NCBI RefSeq assembly: GCF_024297185.1
Contig: NZ_JANCTD010000008.1
Coordinates: forward strand, 186,001 to 250,000
Length of the DNA: 64,000 nt
Source of the DNA: Lewinella sp. JB7
Lineage (GTDB): Bacteria; Bacteroidota; Bacteroidia; Chitinophagales; Saprospiraceae
Reading direction: 5' to 3'
Below are positions 8,965-17,504 of this stretch, piece after piece. Numbering within the stretch: position 1 is the first letter of the stretch; each line of letters begins with the position of its first letter. Below the pieces are notes generated by a model. The model saw nothing but the letters and a program-made list of their open reading frames with translations, made no database searches and was not told the DNA's origin. A program made the translations under genes and the position numbers.

Positions 8965-9444
8965 ATGTCCGATAAACTCGACAAGATTGACCTGAGCATC
9001 CTCAAGATCCTACAGGACAACAGCAAAATCACCAACCTCGATCTATCCAAGCGCATCGGCCTCAGCCCGGCGCCGACCCTGGAACGGGTGAAGAAGCTGG
9101 AGCAGAACGACGTAGTGCAGAGCTACCACGCCCAGGTGAATCCCGAAGCCATCGGACTGATGGTCAAGACCTTCGTGCTGGTATCACTGGACTGGCGTAA
9201 GAACCAGGCCCGGGAAAACTTCCTGGAGCAGGTGCAGAGCATCGACGAGATCACCGAGTGCTACATCATCACCGGCGAGGCGGATTTTCTGCTGAAGATC
9301 GTATGCAAGGACATCCCTACCTACGAGCGCCTTCTGTTCAAGACCCTGCAGCAGATCGACGAGATCGAACGCCTCAAAACGCTCATGACCCTATCGACGG
9401 TCAAGGACGTCAAGCGATTGCCCTTCGACTACGATCAGGAGTAG
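8965..9444 (+). CDS. Lrp/AsnC family transcriptional regulator
   Basis: 159 aa. The N-terminal winged helix-turn-helix (DKIDLSILKILQDNSKITNLDLSKRIGLSPAPTLERVKKLE) is followed by the RAM/AsnC ligand-binding domain with the typical GEADFLLKIVCKD and TLMTLSTVKDVKRLPF tail. Proteins of this family sense amino acids and act as dimers or octamers. The position just after glutamate dehydrogenase, with an inverted repeat next to its own -7 box, suggests it regulates itself and possibly gdh. Normal family length. Confidence 0.93.
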   Translation: MSDKLDKIDLSILKILQDNSKITNLDLSKRIGLSPAPTLERVKKLEQNDVVQSYHAQVNPEAIGLMVKTFVLVSLDWRKNQARENFLEQVQSIDEITECYIITGEADFLLKIVCKDIPTYERLLFKTLQQIDEIERLKTLMTLSTVKDVKRLPFDYDQE

Positions 9445-9530
9445 GCATTGCGGCGGGTGCGCGGGAGCGGTGCGAACTATGTAAGGAGCCGTGACATTGG
9501 TAGTATTCGTTATCCCTCCACCCCGACCCC

Positions 9531-10415
9531 ATGAACAAGCTCAGCATCGGTATTGTACAGCAGGCCAACACCGGCGATCGTGCGGCTAATCTGGCTAAAT
9601 CGGAAGCCGGTATCCGCCGGTGTCACGCCGGTGGCGCCCAACTCGTAGTCCTGCAGGAACTCCACACCGGCCTGTACTTCTGCCAGACCGAAGCAACCGA
9701 AGTTTTCGACCAGGCCGAAACCATCCCCGGACCCAGTACGGAGTTTTTCGGCGCCCTCGCCCGCGAATTGCAGTTGGTGCTGGTGCTGAGCCTCTTCGAA
9801 AACCGGGCCCCCGGACTCTGCCACAATACGGCCGTCGTGATCGAGCGCGACGGAAGCATCGCGGGGAAGTACCGCAAAATGCATATCCCCGACGATCCGG
9901 CTTACTACGAAAAATTCTACTTCACGCCGGGCGATCTGGGCTTCCGGCCCGTCGAGACCAGCGTGGGCAAGCTCGGGGTGCTCGTCTGCTGGGATCAGTG
10001 GTATCCGGAAGCCGCCCGACTCATGGCACTGGGCGGAGCGGAAGTGCTCATTTACCCCACGGCCATCGGTTACGAAATCGCCGACGATGCACCCGAGCGC
10101 GGCCGGCAACGGGACGCCTGGATCATCTCCCAGCGGGGTCACGCGGTGGCCAACGGTTTACCCGTAGTGGCCGTGAACCGCACCGGCTTCGAGTCCGATC
10201 CCAGCGCGGTGACCGACGGGATCCGGTTCTGGGGGAGTAGCTTCGTGACCGGACCCCAGGGAGAATTTCTCTACCAGGCACCCGAAGACGAGGAAGTGAC
10301 GCAGGTAGTCACCATCGACCGGCAACGGACCGCGGACGTTCGGCGCATCTGGCCCTTCTTCCGCGACCGTCGCATCGACGCCTACGGCGACCTGCTGAAG
10401 CGGTGGATTGACTAA
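9531..10415 (+). CDS. aguB: N-carbamoylputrescine amidase (nitrilase superfamily)
   Basis: 294 aa cytosolic hydrolase. The Glu-Lys-Cys triad is visible: E43 in VVLQELHTGLYF, K116 in KYRKMHIPDD, C153 in GVLVCWDQWYPEAARL. The CWDQWYPEAAR sequence and the GLYFCQTE motif are typical of AguB, which converts N-carbamoylputrescine to putrescine, CO2 and ammonia in the agmatine route to polyamines. No agmatine deiminase (aguA), its usual partner, lies within the window. The downstream nth gene starts 15 bases after the stop. Confidence 0.92.
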   Translation: MNKLSIGIVQQANTGDRAANLAKSEAGIRRCHAGGAQLVVLQELHTGLYFCQTEATEVFDQAETIPGPSTEFFGALARELQLVLVLSLFENRAPGLCHNTAVVIERDGSIAGKYRKMHIPDDPAYYEKFYFTPGDLGFRPVETSVGKLGVLVCWDQWYPEAARLMALGGAEVLIYPTAIGYEIADDAPERGRQRDAWIISQRGHAVANGLPVVAVNRTGFESDPSAVTDGIRFWGSSFVTGPQGEFLYQAPEDEEVTQVVTIDRQRTADVRRIWPFFRDRRIDAYGDLLKRWID

Positions 10416-10430
10416 AACAAGCACACTGGT

Positions 10431-11078
10431 TTGACCAAAGCCGAAAAAGCCGCCGGCATCCGGCACGTTCTGGACGAGTTGTACCCTACGGTACCCATTC
10501 CATTAGACCATAAGGACCCCTATACCTTGCTCGTAGCCGTGCTGCTGTCGGCTCAGTGTACGGACGTGCGGGTTAACCAGGTCACGCCCCACCTGTGGGC
10601 CCTCACCGACCGGCCGGAGGTCATGAAAACCCTTCCCGTAGAGGATATCCGGGACGTGATCCGACCCTGTGGCCTGTCGCCGAGCAAGAGCGCCGCCATC
10701 AAGGAGCTGAGCCGCATCATCGATGAGGAACACGGCGGCGAAGTCCCCCGGGACTGGGCGGCTCTGGAAGCGCTACCCGGCGTGGGACATAAAACGGCAA
10801 GTGTTGTGATGAGCCAGGCATTCGGGGAGCCGGCCTTTCCGGTGGATACCCATATTCATCGGTTGGCCTACCGTTGGGCGCTGTCGACCGGGAAGAACGT
10901 CGTACGGACCGAAGCGGATCTGAAACGGATTTTTCCCCGGGAATCCTGGAACAAGCTGCACCTGCAGATTATTTTCTTCGGGCGGGAATACTGCCCGGCC
11001 CGGGGCCACCGCATGTCGGAGTGTCCGATTTGCTCCGTCTACGGCCGCCGGTCGCTGTTAAAGCTTGAAAATAAATAA
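10431..11078 (+). CDS. nth: endonuclease III, with non-canonical Fe-S cysteine motif
   Basis: 215 aa DNA glycosylase/AP lyase for oxidised pyrimidines. Helix-hairpin-helix LPGVGHKTASVV carries catalytic Lys121, and Asp139 is in FPVDTHIHR, matching E. coli K120/D138. The canonical C-X6-C-X2-C-X5-C cluster is altered: here C188-X9-C198-X2-C201, and the fourth position is lost in a Ser-Val-Tyr-Gly-Arg-Arg tail. Related Bacteroidota sequences seem to share this form (recollection), so it is likely real. The start is TTG at 10431; no ATG is available nearby. It sits 15 bases behind aguB. Confidence 0.92.
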   Translation: MTKAEKAAGIRHVLDELYPTVPIPLDHKDPYTLLVAVLLSAQCTDVRVNQVTPHLWALTDRPEVMKTLPVEDIRDVIRPCGLSPSKSAAIKELSRIIDEEHGGEVPRDWAALEALPGVGHKTASVVMSQAFGEPAFPVDTHIHRLAYRWALSTGKNVVRTEADLKRIFPRESWNKLHLQIIFFGREYCPARGHRMSECPICSVYGRRSLLKLENK

Positions 11079-11087
11079 CTTGCCGCT

Positions 11088-13187
11088 ATGGAGGGTACCA
11101 CGCATGGCGGAAGCTGGAGGCGCAGACTGCCACGCATCTTGTTGGGGGTGGGGGCCGTGGTGCTCATCAGCCTGCTTTATCCCAACAATCTTACCTTCCC
11201 CTACCAGTTCGAACTCAACCAGACGTGGCAGTACGCCGACCTGGCTGCGCCCTACGACATTCCCATACTGAAGCGGGAAGAACGACTGGAGGCCGACCGA
11301 CAAGCCGTGATTCGCGGACTCACCCCGGTCTACCGCCGGGATCCGGAAGTCGCCCGCCTGGCGCGGGCCGCCTACATCGAAGACTTTAAGGAAGCACTGG
11401 ATTCGGCCGAGGCGCGCAGCACGTACGCCGGCCTGCGCCGGCAGCCGGAGGCCCACCGCTTGTACGGCCTGGAGATACTCGACCGGATATACCAGCGGGG
11501 AATCGTACGGCTACGGACGGAAGACGAGGCCCGGGCGGGCATGGCTTCCGTCATTCAGATCGTCGACGGTAGCGATGTCGACACCCGGACCATCGGGCAA
11601 GTATTCACTACGCCGGGGCGCGCGCGGCAGTGGCTCACTGACAGCCTGCTCTACACTCGTCTGGCGGCCCCGGATTTTCTGGTACCCCTGCTGGAAGACA
11701 AGCTGGAGTACAACACCTTCTACAACGACAGCCTGACCAACCGCCTCCGCAACCAATCTTTGGAGGCCGTGAGTCCCTTTGACGGGCTGGTGCAGCAGGG
11801 AGACTTGCTCGTGCGGCAGGGAGAGGTGATTTCGGAGAACGTGTACCAGAAATTGGTATCCTACCGAAGGCTCTACAACAGCAATCTGCAGGGCTCGTCC
11901 AGCTACCTTTCGGTGATCGTGGGCTACGGAATCCTGGTGGGACTGGTAATCCTGCTGCTCTTTCTGTACCTCCGCACCTTCTTCCCGCTGGTGTACGTAC
12001 GTCCCAAGAACCTGATCTTCATACTGCTGTGGCCCATACTGTACGCCGTGTTGGTGCGCTCGATCGAGCTGGCCCCGGGGTGGAGTGCCTACGTGGTGCC
12101 CTTCTGCATCGTACCCATCGTGATGCGGATCTTCTTTACCGAGCGGCTGGCCTTTTTCGTGCACGTGGCCGTAGTATTGATTGCCAGCTTCCTCACCTCG
12201 CTGGGTTATCCCTTCACTTTCCTGAGTATAATGGCCGGAGTGGTGGTCATTTTTATGGACATCGATACCCGGGACTGGTCGCGCTTCTTCAGTAGTCTGC
12301 TCCTGCTCTTCGCCTTCTACCTCTTCGGCTATATCGGCATTCAACTCGTTCAGGGTGCGGGCTTCGTCGCGATCAACTACATCGATCTGATGTGGCTGGC
12401 GCTCAACGTATTCCTGGTCTTGCTCGCTTACCCCCTGATTCCCCTGCTCGAACGTTTCTTCGGTCTCATCTCCCCGATCACGCTGATCGAACTGAACGAT
12501 ATGAACCGCCCCTTACTGGAGAAGCTGGCCCGTCAGGCTCCGGGTACCTGGCAGCACAGTCTCAACGTAGCCAACCTCTCGGAGCGTGTTGCCAGTGAGA
12601 TCGGCATCAACTCCCTGTTGGTCCGGACGGCAGCACTCTACCACGATATCGGCAAGCTGAAGAACCCCGAATACTTCATCGAAAATCAGACCGGCCCGAA
12701 TCCCCACGATCGCATCAGCGATCTGGAGAGTGCCAAGATCATCATCGACCACGTGCACGAGGGCGTCCGTCTGGCGAAGGCGGCCGGTCTGCCGGAAGTG
12801 ATTCTGGACTTCATCCGAACCCACCACGGGACGACCCGGGCGGAATACTTCTACCGCAACCACATCAAGGACCACCCCGAGCGGGAGATCGACGAGCCGT
12901 ACTTCCGCTACGACGGCCCGCTACCCACCAGCAAGGAACAGACGGTACTAATGCTGGCCGATAGCGTGGAGGCGGCCTCTAAGTCGCTGAAGCAGCCGAC
13001 GGAGCAGGAGCTCTACGAGCTGATCGATACGATCATCCGGGGCAAGCTCACCAACGGACAACTCATCATGAGCCGGTTGAGCTTTCGGGAGCTCGAGGTT
13101 GTGCGGCGCATCTTCCGCTCCGTGCTCAAAAGTTCTCACCACCTCCGGATCGCTTACCCCAAGAACGGACGGCAGGAGGAGGAGTAA
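11088..13187 (+). CDS. 7TM-HD (PgpH-like) cyclic dinucleotide phosphodiesterase
   Basis: 699 aa membrane protein. After one N-terminal hydrophobic segment there is a long extracytoplasmic 7TMR-HDED-type domain (about residues 45-275), then a cluster of about seven transmembrane helices (about 275-465), then a cytoplasmic HD domain. HD motif residues are H in GTWQHSLNVANL (about 488), HD in LYHDIGKLKNPEYF (about 518), and the later HHGTTRAEYFY. PgpH proteins of this architecture hydrolyse c-di-AMP to pApA in Firmicutes; the same activity here is inference. It starts 9 bases after nth and converges on a Rossmann protein with only 3 bases between stops. Confidence 0.88.
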   Translation: MEGTTHGGSWRRRLPRILLGVGAVVLISLLYPNNLTFPYQFELNQTWQYADLAAPYDIPILKREERLEADRQAVIRGLTPVYRRDPEVARLARAAYIEDFKEALDSAEARSTYAGLRRQPEAHRLYGLEILDRIYQRGIVRLRTEDEARAGMASVIQIVDGSDVDTRTIGQVFTTPGRARQWLTDSLLYTRLAAPDFLVPLLEDKLEYNTFYNDSLTNRLRNQSLEAVSPFDGLVQQGDLLVRQGEVISENVYQKLVSYRRLYNSNLQGSSSYLSVIVGYGILVGLVILLLFLYLRTFFPLVYVRPKNLIFILLWPILYAVLVRSIELAPGWSAYVVPFCIVPIVMRIFFTERLAFFVHVAVVLIASFLTSLGYPFTFLSIMAGVVVIFMDIDTRDWSRFFSSLLLLFAFYLFGYIGIQLVQGAGFVAINYIDLMWLALNVFLVLLAYPLIPLLERFFGLISPITLIELNDMNRPLLEKLARQAPGTWQHSLNVANLSERVASEIGINSLLVRTAALYHDIGKLKNPEYFIENQTGPNPHDRISDLESAKIIIDHVHEGVRLAKAAGLPEVILDFIRTHHGTTRAEYFYRNHIKDHPEREIDEPYFRYDGPLPTSKEQTVLMLADSVEAASKSLKQPTEQELYELIDTIIRGKLTNGQLIMSRLSFRELEVVRRIFRSVLKSSHHLRIAYPKNGRQEEE

Positions 13188-13190
13188 CGG

Positions 13191-13865
13191 TCAGACCAGC
13201 TCCCGGGCTCCGTGAAAGTGAACACCGGGAGAAATGTTCTGTGCCGCCTCGATCATGCGGGTAGCCAGCACGTCCGCGTTGGTCGGATTATAATCGCCCA
13301 GCAAGCCCGGCGAAATACTGCGCAAGAGCGTGGTAATGCCCGCCGCGACCCGTTCGCCGATCCGCGTCTCGTCGCGGTCACCGACGAGTACTCCCGGCCG
13401 GAAAATGTGGATGGCCCAGAAGTCAATACGAGTAATGGCTTCTTCGGTCTCTCCCTTAACCCGGTTGTAGAAAAAGCGGCTTTCGGAATCCGCCGCCGCG
13501 GCGCTTACCAGCAAACACTGGTTGGCACCCCGCGCCTGGGCGAGCCGGGCACCCTGCAGAATGTAATCATGATCCACCCGGCGGAACGCTTCCTCGCTAC
13601 CGGCCTTTTTGATGGTCGTGCCGAGGGTGATGAACACATCGTGACAGCGAAACAGGTCCGCGTACCGGTCCAGCTTACTGAAATCGATCAGGGGGTTCTC
13701 GAGTTTGTCGTGGTCCCGGTGGAGACGTCGCCGGGTCGGAGCTACCACCTTCCGGTAGGCTCCGTGGTTGAGTAAACCTTCCAGCACGTGCTGTCCGACC
13801 AGACCCGTCGCCCCGAGTAGCAGCGCCGTCTTTTTACTGGCTACGATTTCCATCCCGTTTTCCAT
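13191..13865 (-). CDS. NAD(P)-binding Rossmann protein, HTATIP2/Fmp52-like short-chain reductase
   Basis: 224 aa. The glycine-rich dinucleotide motif is LLLGATGLVGQHVLEGLL; the mid-protein sequence FFYNRVKGETEEAI provides the YxxxK pair, and IFRPGVLVGDRDE follows. This arrangement matches the atypical SDR group of HTATIP2/TIP30 and bacterial YbjT-like proteins. The substrate is unknown. ATG 13865 is used; an in-frame ATG at 13853 (MEIVASKKT) is almost as likely. It lies 7 bases downstream of the UMF1 permease gene on the same strand and is probably co-transcribed with it. Confidence 0.82.
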   Translation of the reverse strand: MENGMEIVASKKTALLLGATGLVGQHVLEGLLNHGAYRKVVAPTRRRLHRDHDKLENPLIDFSKLDRYADLFRCHDVFITLGTTIKKAGSEEAFRRVDHDYILQGARLAQARGANQCLLVSAAAADSESRFFYNRVKGETEEAITRIDFWAIHIFRPGVLVGDRDETRIGERVAAGITTLLRSISPGLLGDYNPTNADVLATRMIEAAQNISPGVHFHGARELV

Positions 13866-13872
13866 AATGGTC

Positions 13873-15201
13873 CTAACCGGCGGGCGGGGCGGAGGTTTGC
13901 GGCGGGGGCGTTACCCGGAAACGGGACAAAAAGAGCATCCCCAGAATGAAGAAGACGGCCAGCATCAGGATACTGACCCGCATGCTACCCGTCAGGGCAT
14001 CCAGGAACCCGAAAATGAAGGTGCCGAGTACGATGGCTACCTTTTCCAGTACGTCATAAAAGCTGAACCAGGAGGTGGTGTCCTGGGGTACGGTGCTCCC
14101 CGCCGATCCGCCGGGAATGACCTTAGCGTAGGTAGATCGGCTCAGGGACTGTACGCCGCCCATAACCAGTCCCACCGCACCCGCCAGCACGTAAAACTGC
14201 AACTTGCCGTTGACGAAGTACGCAACCACGCAGATCAGGGTCCAGATGATCAGCTCGAAGTAAAGGGCGAATTTGTTACCCCGGGCCTCGCTGATGCGGG
14301 CTGCCAGGTAGGCTCCCGCGACCGCGACCACCTGTAGGATCAGCACGACCACGATCAACTCCGCGGTCTCGAAACCGAGTTCCTTTTTGGCGAAGATGCT
14401 GGCCAGAAAGATCACCGTCTGTACGCCGGCGGAGTACGAGAAGAAAGCGATGAGAAACCGTTTGGCCTGCGGATACTCCTTCATCTGCCTCCAGACCCCC
14501 CGGAGTTCCGCCCAGCCCAGAGCGGCCATGTCCGCCAGCCCGTTCCCCGGCTTTCGCTTGTCGTCGGGTAGCCGGGACAATGACAGGTAAGCAAACGCCA
14601 ACCACCAAATGCCCACGGTGACGAAGGCCAGGCGCACGGATAAAGTACCGGAGGCCGGAAGGCCGAACCAGGCGGGTTGCTGTACCATGGCGAGGTTAAG
14701 CAGCAGTAGAATGACGCTGCCCACGTAGCCCATCGCGAAGCCCCGGGCACTCAGGCGGTCGAAGCGGTCGGGCGAAGCGATGATGGGGAGAAAACTGTTG
14801 TAAAAAACCAGCCCGCCCGCGAAGCCGACGAGTCCGACGATGAACCCAAGGCTGCCGATCCACATGGTCTCCATACCGTCGAAGAAGTAGAGACTCAGAC
14901 ACCCCAGCCCGCCCATGGTCGTGAAAAACTGCAAAAACCACTTCCGTCGCCCTCCCGCGTCGGCAATGCCGCTGAGCAGGGGAGATAACAAGGCGATCAC
15001 CAGATAACTGAATGTGATCAGGTAAGCGAACCAGGAGCTGTTGGTAAAGGTGAAACCCAGAACCTCGAATTGCTCGTCCACCATCTCCTCGAAATAGGGG
15101 GGGAAGATGGCCGTGGTAATGACGAGCGCGAAGGCGGAGTTAGCCCAGTCGAAGAGCGCCCATCCGTTGAGGGTCTTCTGATCATTCAGGGGGTGTTGCA
15201 T
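13873..15201 (-). CDS. MFS permease of the UMF1 (Atg22-like) family
   Basis: 442 aa with about 12 predicted transmembrane helices. The conserved opening LNGWALFDWANSAFALVITTAIFPPYF is diagnostic for the UMF1/Atg22 group, and GGVQSLSRSTYAKVIP is the typical second-half motif. Fungal Atg22 exports amino acids from the vacuole; the bacterial substrate is unknown. The -7 box TACCTTTG ends 4 bases before the ATG, so the mRNA is probably leaderless. The Rossmann protein gene follows after 7 bases. Confidence 0.87.
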   Translation of the reverse strand: MQHPLNDQKTLNGWALFDWANSAFALVITTAIFPPYFEEMVDEQFEVLGFTFTNSSWFAYLITFSYLVIALLSPLLSGIADAGGRRKWFLQFFTTMGGLGCLSLYFFDGMETMWIGSLGFIVGLVGFAGGLVFYNSFLPIIASPDRFDRLSARGFAMGYVGSVILLLLNLAMVQQPAWFGLPASGTLSVRLAFVTVGIWWLAFAYLSLSRLPDDKRKPGNGLADMAALGWAELRGVWRQMKEYPQAKRFLIAFFSYSAGVQTVIFLASIFAKKELGFETAELIVVVLILQVVAVAGAYLAARISEARGNKFALYFELIIWTLICVVAYFVNGKLQFYVLAGAVGLVMGGVQSLSRSTYAKVIPGGSAGSTVPQDTTSWFSFYDVLEKVAIVLGTFIFGFLDALTGSMRVSILMLAVFFILGMLFLSRFRVTPPPQTSAPPAG

Positions 15202-15205
15202 GCTC

Positions 15206-15213
15206 CAAAGGTA
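15206..15213 (-). promoter_or_regulatory. -7 box of the UMF1 permease gene, leaderless arrangement
   Basis: TACCTTTG on the minus strand, exact TAnnTTTG match, followed by only four bases (GAGC) and then the ATG at 15201. Transcription would start at or next to the start codon. About 20 bases away, TTACTTTG (15235-15242, one mismatch) faces the other way toward glmM. Confidence 0.65.
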
Positions 15214-15275
15214 GCCGGTTAACGGCCTATGTAGTTACTTTGCGCGCCCCCCCTAACGGCAGTAACCCCAGATCC

Positions 15276-16664
15276 ATGCCCCTCATAAAATCCATCTCCG
15301 GCTTCCGCGGCACCATCGGCGGCAGAGCCGGAGAGAATCTGACCCCGGAAGATATTGTAAGTAGCGTAGCCGGTTACGGCGATTGGCTGATCCGCAGCGG
15401 TGCCCGCCGTCTGGTGGTGATCGGCCGGGACGGACGGCCCTCCGGTCCCGTCGTATCCGCCCTGACCGCCGCCACCCTGCAGAGCATGGGCATCGACGTG
15501 ATCGACTGCGGCTTCGCCACCACGCCTACCGTGGAAATGGCCGTCGTGTCCCGGAAAGCGGGGGGCGGCATCATTCTTTCGGCCAGCCACAACCCGAAGG
15601 AGTACAATGCCCTGAAGCTGCTCAACGATCGTGGAGAATTCATCAGTCACGATGCCGGCCAGGACCTCATCGCTACCGTTCGTTCCGGAAACATCACGTA
15701 TGCGGGGGTGGACGACCTGGGCACGCTCACCCAGGATGACCGCGCACTGCAGGACCACATCGACGCCGTGCTGGCTCACCCCCTGGTCAGGGTCGAAGCG
15801 ATCCGCGCGGCAAAATTTTCCGTCGTACTGGATGCGGTGAATAGTGTAGGGGCCATTTCCATCCCGCCCCTGTGCGAACAACTCGGCGTGGCCTGTCAGG
15901 TCATGAATGCTACCCTCGACGGAGAGTTCGCCCACAATCCGGAACCCCTGCCGGCCAATCTGACGGGGCTCATCGAGCGGATGAAAACCTCGGGGGCCGA
16001 TCTGGGCGTCGCCGTCGACCCGGACGTTGACCGGCTCGCGCTGGTCGGACCCGGTGGCCGCTGGATCGGGGAGGAATATACCCTCGTCACGGTGGCCGAC
16101 TACGTGCTGCAACACGACCCCGGTCCGGTCGTGAGCAACCTCAGCAGCAGCCGGGCCCTGGCCGACGTAGCCCGCAAGTACGGGCAGGAGTACCACGCCT
16201 CGAAGGTCGGCGAGGTCAACGTAGTGGAAAAGATGAAGGAGGTGGGCGCCACCATCGGCGGCGAGGGCAACGGCGGTATCATCGATCCGCGCCTGCACTA
16301 TGGCCGTGACAGTCTGGTCGGACTCGCGCTCGTGCTGAGCCACCTGGCTACCGGAGGCGCAACTATCAACGACCTCCGCGACACGTATACCCACTACGAG
16401 ATGGTGAAAGACAAGATCGAAATGGACCCGACACTCGACCTGGCGGATGCCCTGTCCGTTATGGAAGGACTATTCCCCGATACGCCGAAAACCAACATTG
16501 ACGGACTTAAGCTCGACTTTCCCGACGGCTGGGTACACCTACGCGGCTCCAATACCGAACCGATCGTGCGGGTATACGCCGAGGCCGATACGCGGGAACG
16601 GGCGGCGGAGTTGGCCGGGGAAGTAAAGGGTAAATTTATCGAACTCACCCGCGCGCAGGGCTAA
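15276..16664 (+). CDS. glmM: phosphoglucosamine mutase (phosphohexomutase family)
   Basis: 462 aa. The active-site phosphoserine loop is GIILSASHNPKEYNALK, the Mg2+ loop is DPDVDRLAL and the sugar-binding loop reads GGEGNGGII. The C-terminal phosphate-binding segment is LRGSNTEPIVRVYAEA. The family interconverts hexose 6- and 1-phosphates. The N-terminus MPLIKSISGFRGTIGG and Bacteroidota usage favour GlmM, which feeds UDP-GlcNAc synthesis; GEGNGG also occurs in phosphomannomutases, so specificity is not certain. Start ATG 15276. It sits 12 bases before kdsA, so the two envelope-precursor genes form an operon. Confidence 0.88.
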   Translation: MPLIKSISGFRGTIGGRAGENLTPEDIVSSVAGYGDWLIRSGARRLVVIGRDGRPSGPVVSALTAATLQSMGIDVIDCGFATTPTVEMAVVSRKAGGGIILSASHNPKEYNALKLLNDRGEFISHDAGQDLIATVRSGNITYAGVDDLGTLTQDDRALQDHIDAVLAHPLVRVEAIRAAKFSVVLDAVNSVGAISIPPLCEQLGVACQVMNATLDGEFAHNPEPLPANLTGLIERMKTSGADLGVAVDPDVDRLALVGPGGRWIGEEYTLVTVADYVLQHDPGPVVSNLSSSRALADVARKYGQEYHASKVGEVNVVEKMKEVGATIGGEGNGGIIDPRLHYGRDSLVGLALVLSHLATGGATINDLRDTYTHYEMVKDKIEMDPTLDLADALSVMEGLFPDTPKTNIDGLKLDFPDGWVHLRGSNTEPIVRVYAEADTRERAAELAGEVKGKFIELTRAQG

Positions 16665-16676
16665 ATCACTTCCTCC

Positions 16677-17471
16677 ATGCAAGGTATTACCGATCACGAT
16701 AACTTTTTTCTGATTGCCGGGCCCTGTGCCATCGAAGGGGAGGATATGGCGCTGCGGATCGCCGAGCGCATCGTCTCCATCACGGACAAACTGGATATTC
16801 CTTTCGTCTTCAAGGGAAGCTACCGCAAGGCGAATCGCAGTCGCATCGACAGCTTCGCGGGCATCGGTGACGAAAAAGCCCTTAAAATTCTGCGCGGTAT
16901 TGGGGAACGCTTCAGCGTGCCCACCACCACCGACATTCACGCGGACGAGGAAGCAGCCATGGCCGCTGAATACGTGGACATCCTCCAGATCCCCGCCTTT
17001 TTGTGCCGCCAGACCTCCCTGCTGGTGGCGGCCGCCGAAACGGGTAAGGTCGTGAACATCAAAAAGGGGCAATTTCTCAGTCCGTCGGCCATGCAACACG
17101 CCCAGCAGAAGGTCATCGACAGCGGCAACGACCGGGTATGGATGACGGAGCGTGGGGTCACTTTCGGCTATACCGACCTGGTCGTTGACTTCCGGGGAAT
17201 CCCGACGATGCGCTCCTTCGGGGCACCGGTCGTTCTGGACTGCACCCACAGCCTACAGCAACCCAATCAGAGCAGCGGGGTGACGGGTGGCCGCCCGGCC
17301 ATGATCGAAACCATTGCCCGGGCCGGGGTGGCCGTGGGGGTCGACGGGCTCTTTCTGGAAACCCACTTCAATCCCTCCGAAGCGAAGAGCGATGCGGCGA
17401 ACATGCTGCCGCTCGACCAACTGGAAGACCTGCTGACGAAGCTGGTGCGCATCCGGCGGGCGCTCCCGTAA
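16677..17471 (+). CDS. kdsA: 3-deoxy-8-phosphooctulonate (Kdo-8-P) synthase
   Basis: 264 aa cytosolic aldolase condensing PEP with arabinose 5-phosphate to give Kdo-8-phosphate for the LPS inner core. Diagnostic segments: FFLIAGPCAIEGEDMAL, VFKGSYRKANRSRIDSF, GIPTMRSFGAPVVLDCTHSLQ and LFLETHFNPSEAKSDAANML. Normal family length. It is the second gene after glmM with a 12-base gap. It indicates a Gram-negative outer membrane with Kdo, consistent with hldD further on. Confidence 0.95.
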   Translation: MQGITDHDNFFLIAGPCAIEGEDMALRIAERIVSITDKLDIPFVFKGSYRKANRSRIDSFAGIGDEKALKILRGIGERFSVPTTTDIHADEEAAMAAEYVDILQIPAFLCRQTSLLVAAAETGKVVNIKKGQFLSPSAMQHAQQKVIDSGNDRVWMTERGVTFGYTDLVVDFRGIPTMRSFGAPVVLDCTHSLQQPNQSSGVTGGRPAMIETIARAGVAVGVDGLFLETHFNPSEAKSDAANMLPLDQLEDLLTKLVRIRRALP

Positions 17472-17504
17472 CTAACGGCTCGCTCCGCCGGATGCACGCC
17501 GGCG

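Noticed and set aside
17486-17504. CGCCGG/CCGGCG hairpin between kdsA and xylA
   Set aside because: Only 6 bp and no T-tract on either strand; too weak to list as a terminator.
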